Source: Morganella morganii (GTDB lineage Bacteria; Pseudomonadota; Gammaproteobacteria; Enterobacterales; Enterobacteriaceae). From it: a stretch of 64,000 bases of DNA. Made by a program: the position numbers and the translations under genes. Within the stretch, counting starts at the first letter, position 1. The number at the start of each line of letters is the position of its first letter. Under the pieces are notes generated by a model, which was given only the letters and a program-made list of their open reading frames with translations, made no database searches and had not been told where the DNA came from. This document shows, in pieces, positions 11,601 through 21,057 of the stretch. The stretch covers positions 1,922,001-1,986,000 of the forward strand of contig NZ_CP069157.1 in assembly GCF_019243775.1 (NCBI RefSeq). The letters are read 5' to 3'.

Positions 11601-12585
11601 CGGTTTCACGGATCTCCCGCTCCCCGCTCATAAAGATAAGGATATCCCCCGCGCTTTCCCGTCCCAGTTCATGCACGGCATCCAGAATGCCCTGAGTCAG
11701 GTCGCGATCCGAATCATTCTCTTCCCCCATCACCGGACGATAACGGACTTCCACCGGATAGGTACGCCCGGAGACTTCAATAATCGGTGCATTACCGAAA
11801 TGACGGGAAAACCGCTCCGGATCAATGGTCGCAGAGGTGATGATCACTTTCAGATCCGGACGTTTCGGCAGAAGCTGACGCAGATAGCCGAGGATAAAAT
11901 CAATATTCAGGCTGCGTTCGTGGGCTTCATCGATGATGATGGTGTCATACTGCAGCAACAGCTTGTCCTGCTGTAATTCTGCCAGCAGGATCCCGTCCGT
12001 CATCAGCTTAACCAGCGAATTATCACTGACCTGATCACTGAAGCGGACTTTATAACCGACGGCGCCGCCAAGCGGGACTTTCAGTTCCTCCGCAATACGG
12101 GAAGCTACGGTCCGTGCAGCCAGACGACGCGGCTGGGTATGACCGATAAACCCGGTGATACCGCGTCCCAGTTCCAGACAGATTTTCGGGATCTGCGTGG
12201 TTTTACCGGATCCGGTTTCACCCGCGATGATCACCACCTGATTATCACGGATCGCGTTATAAATCGCTTCGCGCTTCTGCGAGACCGGCAGATTATCCGG
12301 ATAGGTAATCTCCGGCCGGTTGGCAATGCGCAGCTCTGTGCGGGTAATACCGCGCAGCATCTCATCCTGTAACCCTGCCAGCACCTTCTGCTGAGATTCG
12401 GGGTTGCGGATCTTCGCCACCCCCGCCAGCCGTTTGCGGAACTGATGCTGCTCCCGCAGCGATAGATGGGGGATTAACTGTTTTAATTCATTAAGAAGGG
12501 AATTCACCTTGCTGTCCTTCTGATAGGTAATATCGTGCCGTCTGTACGGTTTGGCTTTTTGTGCGGCGGGTCTCCCCTCTGTCAT
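8614..12585 (-). CDS. hrpA: ATP-dependent RNA helicase HrpA (DEAH/RHA)
   Basis: HrpA is a cytoplasmic DEAH-box RNA helicase involved in mRNA processing and ribosome rescue. The ATG at 12585 follows GGGATAACA and gives 1323 residues (E. coli 1300); an in-frame GTG at 12612 lacks a ribosome site. Walker A GETGSGKT is at 122-129 and DEAH at 219-222, followed by the SAT motif. The N-terminal extension before the helicase core is about 20 residues longer than in E. coli. Helicase-C, HA2, OB-fold and the long HrpA-specific C-terminal half are all present. It diverges from azoR across 174 bases. Confidence 0.97.
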   Translation of the reverse strand: MTEGRPAAQKAKPYRRHDITYQKDSKVNSLLNELKQLIPHLSLREQHQFRKRLAGVAKIRNPESQQKVLAGLQDEMLRGITRTELRIANRPEITYPDNLPVSQKREAIYNAIRDNQVVIIAGETGSGKTTQIPKICLELGRGITGFIGHTQPRRLAARTVASRIAEELKVPLGGAVGYKVRFSDQVSDNSLVKLMTDGILLAELQQDKLLLQYDTIIIDEAHERSLNIDFILGYLRQLLPKRPDLKVIITSATIDPERFSRHFGNAPIIEVSGRTYPVEVRYRPVMGEENDSDRDLTQGILDAVHELGRESAGDILIFMSGEREIRETADALNKADLRHTEVLPLFARLSNSEQNRIFQPHTGRRIVLATNVAETSLTVPGIKYVIDTGFARVSRYSYRTKVQRLPIEPISQASANQRKGRCGRVSDGICIRLYSEDDFLSRPEFTDPEILRTNLASVILQMTAIGLGDIAAFPFVEAPDKRNIQDGVKLLEELGAIDGKTSAEGHYHLTQTGRQLAKLPIDPRLARMVLEARNHGAVRETMVIAAALSIQDPRERPLEKQQASDEKHRRFADKESDFIAFVNLWNYLKEQQKVLSNSQLRKQCRQEFLNYLRIREWQDVYTQLRQVVKEQGIPVNSEPADYKSVHLSLLSGLLSHVGQKDTEKQEFTGARNARFSVFPGSGLFKKPPKWVMVAELVETSRLWGRIAAKIEPEWIEPLAPHLVKYHYSEPHWEKSQGAVMAMEKVTLYGLPVVAGRPVNYGNIDPALCRELFIRHALVEGDWLTRHAFFRENQKLRNEVEELEHKSRRRDILVDDETLFSFYDTRLPPDIISSRHFDNWWKRERLQKPDFLNYEKNMLIRSDANQVTAQDYPNYWYQGDLKFRLSYQFEPGTEADGVTVHIPLPVLNQVSPEGFDWQIPGLREELVIALIKSLPKPVRRNFVPAPNYAGAFMERVPEPQGALLDALERELRRMTGVTVDRESWQLDQIPAHLKITFRITGDKQKKLAEGYDLEALKLSLKEQVQQTLSDVVDDGIEQSGAHIWRFGDIPGCYEQKRGGYAVKAYPALVDEKQSVGIKVFETEFEQQLAMQAGTRRLLLLNIPSPIKYLHEKLPNKAKLGLYFNPYGKVLDLIDDCIACGVDKLIAQYGGVVWQEDKFAQLQEFVRAELNETVVGIAKLVEQILTTTFAISKRLKGRIDMQMAFALSDIKAQMSGLVFPGFVTAHGWQRLPDILRYLQGIERRIEKLVSDVNRDRANMSKIEHVQNLWKQWQGKLPPVEKRRPEAEAVRWMIEELRISLFAQQLGTPYPVSDKRIIQAMEQISG

Positions 12586-12738
12586 TGTTATCCCGTTTTC
12601 GGAGTAACGCACACCGCGTGTCTTTATTAAACTTGCCGTATCCGGCCATTGTCAGATTTTTTGATGTTATGCGCCGAATTTATCTGCTGTTCTTTATACA
12701 GCGGCTTTCATACACTGATTACGTAATAAATAAGCTGA

Positions 12739-13365
<627 letters not shown>

Positions 13366-13416
13366 CCGGATAACAACACAAAAACAAGCAGTATCATCAT
13401 TAATCATCCTTGTTCC

Positions 13417-13444
13417 GCGCCGGGTCATCCGGCGCTTTTTTTTG
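13417..13444 (+). terminator. Rho-independent terminator of azoR
   Basis: The stem GCGCCGG/CCGGCGC with a 5-base loop is followed by nine T. It lies 51 bases after azoR and just before the convergent ydbL end. Confidence 0.92.
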
Positions 13445-13458
13445 CATCCGTTAATCCG

Positions 13459-13797
13459 TTACTCTTTCTTCAGCCATTTACCGTTGATACCGAGCACATA
13501 TTCGCCCTGCGGCGCGCGGGTCACCAGTTTCTGTCCGGCGATTTTAGCCACTTCATCCGCTTTCATCCGGTTGGTTTGTGCCAGTTCGCTGTATTTTTGC
13601 GTCCGGGCTGTATTAATCTCTTTCACCAGACCGCTGACATCCTGCCGTGACGATGCTTTATCCACGGCCGCGATATAACCGCTGAAGGTTTCGCCCACCA
13701 GTCCCTGCTGTTTGGCCTCATCCAGGGTCAGTGCAAACGCAGAGCTGCTGATCAGTAATGTCAGCGCGGCCAGCCCGCTGTTAATGAATTTACGCAT
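13459..13797 (-). CDS. ydbL: YdbL, periplasmic DUF1318 protein
   Basis: YdbL is a small periplasmic protein that works with YdbH and YnbE; in E. coli it is thought to act as a chaperone-like modulator of their assembly. The 112-residue product has a signal peptide (about 22 residues, cleavage after AFA). The conserved core reads LDEAKQQGLVGET and later GEYVLGINGKWLKK. It starts eight bases after the ynbE stop, as the last gene of ydbH-ynbE-ydbL. Confidence 0.93.
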   Translation of the reverse strand: MRKFINSGLAALTLLISSSAFALTLDEAKQQGLVGETFSGYIAAVDKASSRQDVSGLVKEINTARTQKYSELAQTNRMKADEVAKIAGQKLVTRAPQGEYVLGINGKWLKKE

Positions 13798-13805
13798 TAT
13801 TCACC

Positions 13806-13997
13806 TCAAAATATCGCTGAGTTATTTTTCAGCAAATCTTCAACCTGGCGGTCAATTTTGACATTAATTTCATGTTCAATTTTGACATTCATATTGATAT
13901 CAATGGGTTTATCCGGTGTGGCCACTTCCACCCGCAGACAACCGTTAAGCGCGATAATCATCAGCGGTAATACCGCACCTGCTATCCATTTTTTCAT
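13806..13997 (-). CDS. ynbE: YnbE, outer-membrane lipoprotein of the YdbH bridge
   Basis: YnbE is a small lipoprotein proposed to link the TamB-like bridge protein YdbH to the outer membrane. The start at 13997 gives 63 residues with a hydrophobic signal ending in ALNGC; C20 is the lipidated cysteine. The short mature part (PDKPIDINMNVKIEHEINV) resembles beta-strand segments that could extend the YdbH sheet. A longer in-frame ORF start is rejected because it overlaps ydbH and lacks a ribosome site. It lies between ydbH and ydbL. Confidence 0.93.
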   Translation of the reverse strand: MKKWIAGAVLPLMIIALNGCLRVEVATPDKPIDINMNVKIEHEINVKIDRQVEDLLKNNSAIF

Positions 13998-14014
13998 TCT
14001 GACTCCGTCGGATG

Positions 14015-16624
14015 TTACTCCTGATTCTGTGAAATACTCTTTTCCAGCCAGGCTTCCAGATTGCTGCCGAAACGCAGACTGCGCCATAACTGAAACACAT
14101 TTTCCTCATGCCGGTAATTCAGATTTACCGCCCGCCGTGCATCCAGTACCGGATTATAGCCGGAAACCACTGATGACATCGTCAGGACACCCAGGTTGGT
14201 CAGATTAACATCCGTCCGCACCCGTTTCATCACCAGATAATCCAGCCAGTTAATCGCCGTACCCGCTGAAATATTGTTTTCACTGACCGATTCAACAAAC
14301 TGATTATCCAGATTGAGGGTCAGCGGTTCGTCGTTTTCCACCCAACCGTTATGCACAATCCACTGCGGATTATCAATATAAAACGGTAATTCCCCGCTGA
14401 TACTGCCTTCAAGGGCAAACTGTGTCACTTTCAGCGTATTGATCAGCGGGCCGGTATTCAGTTTATCCAGTTTTATCACCGCTGCGGTTTTCTGCGGAAT
14501 GGTCAGTGACGGCATGGTGACCTGTCCGCCCAGAATATCCAGACTGACGCCGGACAGTTCCAGCGGATAGGCATCACCGTACGGGTAATAACCCTGCAAA
14601 TCGGCTTTAATATCCGTCACTTCAAACAGATTCTCAACACGCGCAATCCGCAGCATCACAGGCGTTTTACTGCCGAGCTGCCAGCGGCTGTCCGCGAGCC
14701 GCCACGGCAGCACAAAATCCACGCCGCTCACTTCGCCGTCTTTCAGCCACATGCCCGCCTGTTTGACCACCCAGTGCCCGCCGGCGACAAATCCCTGACC
14801 CGGTGCAGCAGAATACGCCGCCTGGGCATAGAAAACACCGTTACGCAGTGTGATCCCCAGATCGGCCGGGATCAGCGTCTGAAATGCCCGCATATCCTGC
14901 TCCGGCCAACGAGCCTCACCACGCAGACGGACACCGTCCCAGCGGCTCCAGTAATGTATCGGCCCGATATTTTTTCCGGCTGACAGTGTGCCTTTAACAG
15001 AAAAATCGCGGGGGTCACGGCCATCCAGCGTCATATCAAAGGTCGCGGACGGCAGATAGCTGTTATCCAGCCGGATTTTCCGGGTGGTCAGCTGCACTTT
15101 ACCGGACAATTTCTCCTGCCCGTCAACCCGCGTCCAGATCAGCGGGGATAACAGTGTCAGCGCCGGGGCATCCATCGACATCATACCGTAGCGGATACCG
15201 TTGAATCCGGTGTTCAGTTTCCGGATACGGATTTCCTCATCCAGCCAGGAACCGGCGCCGGAGAATGTCCAGTCCGCATTCAGCGGTTTCATCCGGCCAT
15301 TTCCCCAGATTTGCCAGTACCAGCGGCCATTATCCGGCAGGAATTCCCGCGCCTGGCCTTTCATCTGAAAACGGTAACGCCCCAGCTCCGGATTATTCAC
15401 CGTCACAATAGCATCCAGCGGCCCGGAAATTCCCTGCTGTGACAGCGAGGTTCCCGCCAGCGGCAGACGCAGTTCTTCCACCAGAAAATCCGGACTGAGC
15501 TGCCCGCGAGCCCGCACCAGTGCCCCGGAGCGTAACCGGATCACCGGATCGGCAAACGTGCCGGTCAGTACCGCCGGTACCCGTCCGGCTGCCCACATAT
15601 CATTGTGATTAACCTGCCCGGCCAGCTCAAAAGGAATATCAAACTCAGTCAGCGGAAGCGGTGTTTCCGGTAACTGCAATACCACCGTGCCTTTACCGCG
15701 CACACCCTGCGTGGTCACGGAGATCCGCGCCCCCAAAAGCATATCCGCCGGTGAGGAGAGCCAGTTTTTCAGTTCTGCGCTGATAGTTCCCCGCAGGGGC
15801 TGTTCCCACTCATCCCAGCGCCATTCCCCGTTTTTAATCAGAATACTTTCCGCCGTGGCTTCCCAGGGAATATTCAGCAGCACGGTCTGCGGATCAGTTT
15901 CACTCAGCGTCAGAACACCCTGCCGCCCCTGCCAGTCAAAGGCAGCCATCAGCGGCTGTGGCCGGTATGTGGTTGTGATTTCAGCCTGTAATCTGCCTTT
16001 ATCCGGCAGCTCCGCTGTATTCAGCGGCAGTGTCAGTGCGCCGCTGAGCGCAAATTTTTCATCACCAACAGTGGCATCCAGTTGTGACAGAGTCAGGTTC
16101 AGCGCCGGATCAACCGCCAGTTCCGCCTGAATGTTCTCACCCTGATAACTCAATTGCTGTCCCCGGCCGGGTGCGGTTGTCAGGCTCAGTTTTCCCCGGT
16201 ACATCTGCCAGGGCGCGGGGATAACGTTATCAGCGGTCAGCGTCACCGGCGGCAACTGCGATAACAGCGCACCGATATCAACCGGTGTAGTGTCTGTTTC
16301 TTCAGGGCCGGAAGGTAATTTCTGAAAGCAACCCGCATCACCGGTCAGTGAACCGGCATCAATAATCCAGCGGCCGCCGCGCTGATAGTGAAGTGACAGC
16401 TTTTCCCCGCCCGCCAGCTGACATTCATTACTGCGGAGAGCCGCTTCTTCTATATAGAGGCCACCCGCACGAATTTTTGGCTGAGAAAGTGACAGTGTAA
16501 CGCCATCCGGCAGAGAGGATTTCACCACGGCAGGCAGCCAGCGCGGAATTGTCAGCCAGGCCGCCGGGAGGATAATCATCAGCAGAGCAAGCAGTACGAC
16601 CAGCACTTTCAGTAATTTTTTCAT
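14015..16624 (-). CDS. ydbH: YdbH, AsmA/TamB-like intermembrane phospholipid transporter
   Basis: YdbH is one of three partly redundant AsmA-like proteins (with TamB and YhdP) that bridge the periplasm and move phospholipids to the outer membrane. The 869-residue product (E. coli 879) starts with one membrane helix (about residues 5-25). The rest is rich in short beta strands, as expected for a long hydrophobic groove. The C-terminal DUF2125-like region ends in FGSNLEAWLEKSI. It is the first gene of ydbH-ynbE-ydbL and diverges from ldhA, as in E. coli. Confidence 0.94.
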   Translation of the reverse strand: MKKLLKVLVVLLALLMIILPAAWLTIPRWLPAVVKSSLPDGVTLSLSQPKIRAGGLYIEEAALRSNECQLAGGEKLSLHYQRGGRWIIDAGSLTGDAGCFQKLPSGPEETDTTPVDIGALLSQLPPVTLTADNVIPAPWQMYRGKLSLTTAPGRGQQLSYQGENIQAELAVDPALNLTLSQLDATVGDEKFALSGALTLPLNTAELPDKGRLQAEITTTYRPQPLMAAFDWQGRQGVLTLSETDPQTVLLNIPWEATAESILIKNGEWRWDEWEQPLRGTISAELKNWLSSPADMLLGARISVTTQGVRGKGTVVLQLPETPLPLTEFDIPFELAGQVNHNDMWAAGRVPAVLTGTFADPVIRLRSGALVRARGQLSPDFLVEELRLPLAGTSLSQQGISGPLDAIVTVNNPELGRYRFQMKGQAREFLPDNGRWYWQIWGNGRMKPLNADWTFSGAGSWLDEEIRIRKLNTGFNGIRYGMMSMDAPALTLLSPLIWTRVDGQEKLSGKVQLTTRKIRLDNSYLPSATFDMTLDGRDPRDFSVKGTLSAGKNIGPIHYWSRWDGVRLRGEARWPEQDMRAFQTLIPADLGITLRNGVFYAQAAYSAAPGQGFVAGGHWVVKQAGMWLKDGEVSGVDFVLPWRLADSRWQLGSKTPVMLRIARVENLFEVTDIKADLQGYYPYGDAYPLELSGVSLDILGGQVTMPSLTIPQKTAAVIKLDKLNTGPLINTLKVTQFALEGSISGELPFYIDNPQWIVHNGWVENDEPLTLNLDNQFVESVSENNISAGTAINWLDYLVMKRVRTDVNLTNLGVLTMSSVVSGYNPVLDARRAVNLNYRHEENVFQLWRSLRFGSNLEAWLEKSISQNQE

Positions 16625-16779
16625 AGACCTCAGAGGTGCAGTTCCCCGGTTACAGATACATCAACTAAGCGTTATACTGTAGTCAGCAGATTTCAATCAT
16701 TTCTGAACACAGGACCGCCCTATTTTGTCAGGGCTATCCGGTTTAGTGTAGCGATTTATTTTTTAGCGGAGGAACCCCG

Positions 16780-17784
16780 ATGAAAATCGTCAGTTACAGT
16801 ACCAAACATTACGACAGCAAACATATGGATTTGATTAATCAGGATCCTCGCTTTCAGTATGATATCGAATATTTTGATTTCCCGCTGACACAACAAACCG
16901 CAAAAAACGCCGTGGGTGCCGATGCTGTCTGTATTTTTGTTAATGATGATGCGAACCGGGAAGTATTGCAGGAACTGGCGGATCTCAATATCAGAATCCT
17001 CGCACTGCGCTGTGCGGGTTTTAATAACGTGGATTTAGCCGCCGCTGAAGAGCTGGGTATTCAGGTTGTCCGTGTTCCGGCCTATTCCCCGGAAGCTGTG
17101 GCTGAACATGCCGTCGGTATGATGCTGAGCCTGAACCGCCGTATTCACCGTGCTTACCAGCGCACCCGCGATGCTAACTTTTCTCTCGAGGGTCTGACCG
17201 GCTTTAATATGCATAACCGCACAGCCGGGATTGTCGGAACAGGCAAAATCGGCCTGGCCGTACTGCGGATATTAAAGGGATTCGGGATGCGCCTGCTGGT
17301 GTCTGATCCTTATCCTAACCAGACAGCACTGGATCTGGGTGCAGAATATGTCGATCTGAACACGCTGTTTGCGCAATCTGATGTGATTTCACTTCACTGC
17401 CCGCTGACGCCGGAAAATCATCATCTGCTGAATGAAACCGCATTTGCCAAAATGAAAGACGGCGTGATGATTATCAATACCAGCCGCGGTGCATTAATTG
17501 ATTCCGCTGCCGCCATTAATGCCCTCAAACAGCAGAAAATTGGCGCGCTGGGTATGGATGTGTATGAAAATGAACGTGATTTATTCTTTGAAGATAAATC
17601 GAATGATGTGATTCAGGATGATGTGTTCCGCCGTCTCTCTTCCTGCCATAACGTCCTGTTTACCGGCCATCAGGCGTTTCTGACAGAAGAAGCTCTGTTG
17701 AGTATCAGCGAAACCACGCTGGAAAACATCACTAAGCTCTATAATGGCGAAACATCTTGTAACATTGTGTTACAGAATTGGTAG
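16780..17784 (+). CDS. ldhA: D-lactate dehydrogenase (fermentative)
   Basis: LdhA reduces pyruvate to D-lactate with NADH during fermentation. The product has 334 residues (E. coli 329). The NAD-binding motif GTGKIG is at 153-158, and the catalytic triad appears as R236 (NTSRGALID), E265 (DVYENE) and H297 (FTGHQAF). The start follows GGAGGAA. It diverges from ydbH and is probably a single transcription unit, ending at a hairpin. Confidence 0.97.
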   Translation: MKIVSYSTKHYDSKHMDLINQDPRFQYDIEYFDFPLTQQTAKNAVGADAVCIFVNDDANREVLQELADLNIRILALRCAGFNNVDLAAAEELGIQVVRVPAYSPEAVAEHAVGMMLSLNRRIHRAYQRTRDANFSLEGLTGFNMHNRTAGIVGTGKIGLAVLRILKGFGMRLLVSDPYPNQTALDLGAEYVDLNTLFAQSDVISLHCPLTPENHHLLNETAFAKMKDGVMIINTSRGALIDSAAAINALKQQKIGALGMDVYENERDLFFEDKSNDVIQDDVFRRLSSCHNVLFTGHQAFLTEEALLSISETTLENITKLYNGETSCNIVLQNW

Positions 17785-17808
17785 CTATTACACGGAACAT
17801 TACAATTT

Positions 17809-17841
17809 AATCCCGGGGATTTTATTTTGTTTCCCGGGATT
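17809..17841 (+). terminator. Hairpin after ldhA
   Basis: A 9-bp stem AATCCCGGG/CCCGGGATT with a 15-base T-rich loop lies 25 bases after ldhA. There is no T run directly after the stem, so it may terminate poorly or protect the mRNA end. Confidence 0.5.
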
Positions 17842-18024
17842 CTGGTCATAAAAAAACCAATAAACATAAACTTAGGTGATGTCATTCAGTTTATTCTTAA
17901 TTTTGCCCATCCCGATTTTTGATGCTAATATTCGCTCCGTTTTTTGATGAGTTTTCCTCAATAATCACAGCAACTGACATTCCCGTTTATATTGATCAAA
18001 TTTAAACAGGAATGTATTTCGGAT

Positions 18025-18092
18025 AAAAAAAGCCCCGTAACGGGGCGGACAGGATATAGATACTGAGTAAAGTGTTTTTGTTTTAATGTCCG
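18025..18092 (-). ncRNA. Candidate small RNA with intrinsic terminator
   Basis: On the minus strand a perfect stem GCCCCG/CGGGGC with a TTA loop is followed by seven T (18025-18046), with no coding gene upstream to terminate. About 50 bases upstream lies TATAAT (18094-18099), a good -10 box with no clear -35. The segment GCGGACA just after the -10 can pair with TGTCCGC immediately before the terminator stem. The predicted transcript is about 60-70 bases. I do not recognise a known family; the 5' end is a guess. Confidence 0.45.
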
Positions 18093-18348
18093 CATTATAA
18101 ACTACACTTAATAAACAAATCCTAAATAAAAAGAACAGAAATAACAGCCCTTGTTTTTGTTGCGACAGGCTATTTGTTATGGGTCTGTTTAATAATACTG
18201 ATGTAACATTCAAACTATAAAGTAAGACGTAGCGATCATATATTATCATTAACCGTTAACTATCATTTGTGATGTTATTAACTGATACTTTTCTCATAAT
18301 ATTAAAACGGGACACTTTCAGTTAATATCGAATACAGAGAGTAAAAAT

Positions 18349-18669
18349 ATGTCTATGTTAAACCGTTTAGTTTTAGTTGCAGGTATTGCATTATCTTTTG
18401 TTACACACAGCGCATCATTGCAGGGTCAGCAAGGCGGCGTCATCAATTTCTACGGGTCACTGACAGAAGCCCCCTGCACCTATCAGGTATCCGGCAATAA
18501 CGTCAATGCCGAATGTTACCGTTCCGGTGAAACCGCCAAATATAACAGCAGTATTCAGGCGGATAATAAACCTAACGGTACATTAATACCGGATAACATT
18601 GGTGAAGTAAATATCACTCCGGTTTTATCTGATTCAGAAAAACATATTGTCACCATAAGCTATCGCTGA
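18349..18669 (+). CDS. Small secreted fimbrial-subunit-like protein
   Basis: The 106-residue product has a signal peptide (about 23 residues, ending HSA). Its mature part starts GGVINFYGSLTEAPCTYQV, which resembles the first strand of type 1 pilin-like domains, including the paired cysteines (PC and EC, about 20 residues apart). It is shorter than a normal pilin (about 150-180) and there is no chaperone, usher or other pilin gene nearby. It could be a soluble pilin-fold protein or a remnant. The function is not known. Confidence 0.65.
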   Translation: MSMLNRLVLVAGIALSFVTHSASLQGQQGGVINFYGSLTEAPCTYQVSGNNVNAECYRSGETAKYNSSIQADNKPNGTLIPDNIGEVNITPVLSDSEKHIVTISYR

Positions 18670-18778
18670 TTAGGCAAAGATATACTACACAGCAAATATA
18701 GAAGTCAAATAACGGATTTATTAAAAATAACATTTATCCCGTATTATAAAAAATAATAAACAATATGCCTCATTTAAA

Positions 18779-18804
18779 TCAAACACCCACGGGTGTTTGA
18801 TTTT
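18779..18804 (+). terminator. Terminator after the fimbrial-like gene
   Basis: A near-perfect palindrome TCAAACACCC/GGGTGTTTGA is followed by TTTTC, about 110 bases after the stop. Confidence 0.7.
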
Positions 18805-18948
18805 CTTATTTGTGATAAAGAAGAATCTTATTCCCGCCCTCATCGTGACCACTCTCAGATTCAGCCGGTAGTACTCTTATCTGTCATATGATAACGTCGT
18901 ATGTAAATTAAGTAATATTAATGATACCGGTAAAGGGACACCGCACGA

Positions 18949-19218
18949 ATGAATCATTCTCTGACAATGTTACTGCAGCGTTTGCAAACCACCGTACCTG
19001 CATCACAGGTTACTTTTACCCGTGATGAACTGAATATACTTATCCGGGTACTCTCTGCATACACTGCAGCACCGGCAGCCTCACTGATTATCACCACCCG
19101 CGACTCCGGAGCGGTCAGCCATGCTATTAACTACGGCTGGAGTGAGGAAGAAAAACAGCTGACGGAACAGCAAGGCGGGCAATATATCCCGCTGTTCCGT
19201 CATGATATCAGCAGCTGA
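18949..19218 (+). CDS. Hypothetical 89-residue protein
   Basis: I do not recognise this protein. It is 89 residues with no signal peptide or membrane helix. A helical N-terminal part (LTMLLQRLQTTVPAS) leads into a short strand (AASLIITTRD) and a polar end. An AAGGGA lies about ten bases before the ATG. It ends two bases before the stop of the convergent ytfE with no terminator between them, so the two mRNAs probably overlap at their 3' ends. It is likely real because base composition matches its neighbours. Confidence 0.6.
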   Translation: MNHSLTMLLQRLQTTVPASQVTFTRDELNILIRVLSAYTAAPAASLIITTRDSGAVSHAINYGWSEEEKQLTEQQGGQYIPLFRHDISS

Positions 19219-19219
19219 A

Positions 19220-19882
19220 CTATTCCCCGGCCAGAGCGCGCGGAAACAGTAAGTTATTCTCCAGGCTGATGTGTTCCATTAAATCATCAATGAAGGTATT
19301 GATACCGTTATACAGTACCCGCCAGGTTGTGCAGGCTTCTTCCGGTGCTGTGACATTATTGGTGATAAATTTAATCACCTCCACAATATCCCCCGCATCA
19401 TCATGCTCTGCTTCCATAACCTGTACCGGCCCTGCCGCCTGCGGTCCCATGCCGTTGCAGATCATCGGAAACAGCACTTGTTCCTCTTTCATCATATGCG
19501 AGGTCAGCTCTTCATGCAGTGCCGTCAGTTGCCGGGTCAGCCCTTTCGGGACACTGGCTTTGGCGGCATGCACCCGCTCCACTTTTTCCGCCTGTAAAAT
19601 CAGTTCCGGTAATTGTGCGCGGTGGCGATCGTGATAACGGGTAATAATAAAGGCGATAATGTCGCTCAGCGGGGCTTTCCGCCAGTCCTGCGCCGGTGCC
19701 TCATCTTTCAGGGCGAGTAATGCCTGTTCAATTTCATCGATATTCAGGGATTTTTTCTCTGCCGCTTTTGCCAGTGTCCGTTTTCCGCCGCAGCAGAAAT
19801 CCAGATCATAACGGCGGAAAAGTGCCGATGCACCATTCACAGACAGCGCCAGTTCGCCCAGGGTTTTTTCACGTAATGTCAT
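19220..19882 (-). CDS. ytfE: Iron-sulfur cluster repair di-iron protein YtfE (RIC)
   Basis: YtfE/RIC is a cytoplasmic hemerythrin-like di-iron protein needed to restore iron-sulfur clusters after nitrosative or oxidative damage. The 220-residue product matches E. coli YtfE over its whole length. The N-terminal CCGGK motif has C30 and C31, and the His/Glu ligands appear in HDRH, SHMMKEE, EAEHD and EHISLENN. It lies 38 bases after norW on the same strand, so here it appears to be the third gene of the NO-responsive norVW operon. Confidence 0.96.
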   Translation of the reverse strand: MTLREKTLGELALSVNGASALFRRYDLDFCCGGKRTLAKAAEKKSLNIDEIEQALLALKDEAPAQDWRKAPLSDIIAFIITRYHDRHRAQLPELILQAEKVERVHAAKASVPKGLTRQLTALHEELTSHMMKEEQVLFPMICNGMGPQAAGPVQVMEAEHDDAGDIVEVIKFITNNVTAPEEACTTWRVLYNGINTFIDDLMEHISLENNLLFPRALAGE

Positions 19883-19920
19883 TTTTATTACCTCAAAATT
19901 CAGTCATAAACCATGATAAA

Positions 19921-21057
19921 TCAGTGCTGCGGCAGCTGACGCAGCAGCGTAAAAGCATCACTGAGTTTGTCTTCCGTTACCGCAAAAGCGTGCAGATTTC
20001 CGGCGCTGTCATGGCCTTTGGCCGTCATACCGTTGCGGCTGATATCAATACTCCACCGCAGATCAGGATGATGAAAATCCCCGGCGAGCTGTACCGGCAG
20101 ATCCGGTGTTTTCACCCTGATAAGCATTGGCGGCAGTGTCAGTTTTCCCTCTCCGCCGGTCAGATTTTTTGCCAGACAGACCGCGCTGAGCATAATCGGC
20201 TGCAGATACTGCATCACTTTACCGTCAATTTCCGCGCAATCGCCGAGGGCATAAATATCCGGATCGGATGTCTGTAATGAACTGTTTGTCACAATACCGC
20301 GCCGGACAGTCAGACCGGCCAGCTCAGCCAGCGAGGTATCCGGTTTCAGTCCGGTGGCGGCAATCACCACATCCGCGCGGGTCACACAATCATGATCAAA
20401 CAACGCCTCTATATCATTTTCTGTTTTCTTCAGTGACTGTAACTGTGTACCGGTCAGCACCCGCACACCGGATGCGGACAGGTTATGCCGCAGACGGCTG
20501 CTGAGTTCAGCGGGCATCAGTGAGGACAAAATACTGGCCGCCATATCCGCCAGGGTAACGGTTTTCCCGGCCCGGCAGAAATCCATTGCCAATTCTGTGC
20601 CGATCAGGCCGCTGCCAAGGATCAGTACCCGCTGTGCATTACGCAGCCGTGTTTCGTGCCGCTGAAAATCCTCGCGGCTGTTAAGTGTCAGCATCAGTTC
20701 ATTGCCGGGCACCGGCGGACGGCCCGGTGTTGCCCCGGTCGCCAGCACCAGTTTGTCATAGTGCCATTGCTGCTGCTCACCGCTGATAAGATGCTGTTGT
20801 GCATCAATGCCGCTGATCCGGGTATGCGGGAACAGCGCCACATTATATTGCTGTGCAAATTCCTGTGCTGACTGCCGGATAAGATCATCAGCACGCTGAT
20901 TCAGACTTATCACATGGCTTAAATCCGGTTTGTTATATTCATCGATACTGTCTGCCGCAATCACCGTCAGCAGCACCTGTGTATCGGTTTTACGGATATT
21001 TTTCACCAGCTGGCGGGCAGCAAAGCCCCCGCCGATAATCACAATACCTGCACTCAT
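19921..21057 (-). CDS. norW: NADH:flavorubredoxin reductase
   Basis: NorW is an FAD enzyme that passes electrons from NADH to the rubredoxin domain of NorV. The 378-residue product (E. coli 377) has the N-terminal FAD motif [14 protein letters not shown], the NAD-binding motif [12 protein letters not shown] near residue 145 and the [13 protein letters not shown] motif near 265. Its ATG overlaps the norV stop by four bases, indicating coupled translation. Confidence 0.97.
   Translation of the reverse strand: MSAGIVIIGGGFAARQLVKNIRKTDTQVLLTVIAADSIDEYNKPDLSHVISLNQRADDLIRQSAQEFAQQYNVALFPHTRISGIDAQQHLISGEQQQWHYDKLVLATGATPGRPPVPGNELMLTLNSREDFQRHETRLRNAQRVLILGSGLIGTELAMDFCRAGKTVTLADMAASILSSLMPAELSSRLRHNLSASGVRVLTGTQLQSLKKTENDIEALFDHDCVTRADVVIAATGLKPDTSLAELAGLTVRRGIVTNSSLQTSDPDIYALGDCAEIDGKVMQYLQPIMLSAVCLAKNLTGGEGKLTLPPMLIRVKTPDLPVQLAGDFHHPDLRWSIDISRNGMTAKGHDSAGNLHAFAVTEDKLSDAFTLLRQLPQH

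Larger units (their letters stand above)
17785..18348. other. 564-base AT-rich spacer after ldhA
   Basis: The spacer holds the ldhA hairpin, a minus-strand terminator with a TATAAT box upstream (candidate small RNA, listed separately) and the promoter of the next small gene. A 94-codon minus-strand ORF at 17965-18249 runs straight through the terminator hairpin and has no recognisable product, so I do not call it. Confidence 0.5.

Noticed and set aside
17965-18249. 94-codon ORF on the minus strand
   Set aside because: It reads through a rho-independent terminator hairpin and its T run, has no ribosome site and no recognisable product.
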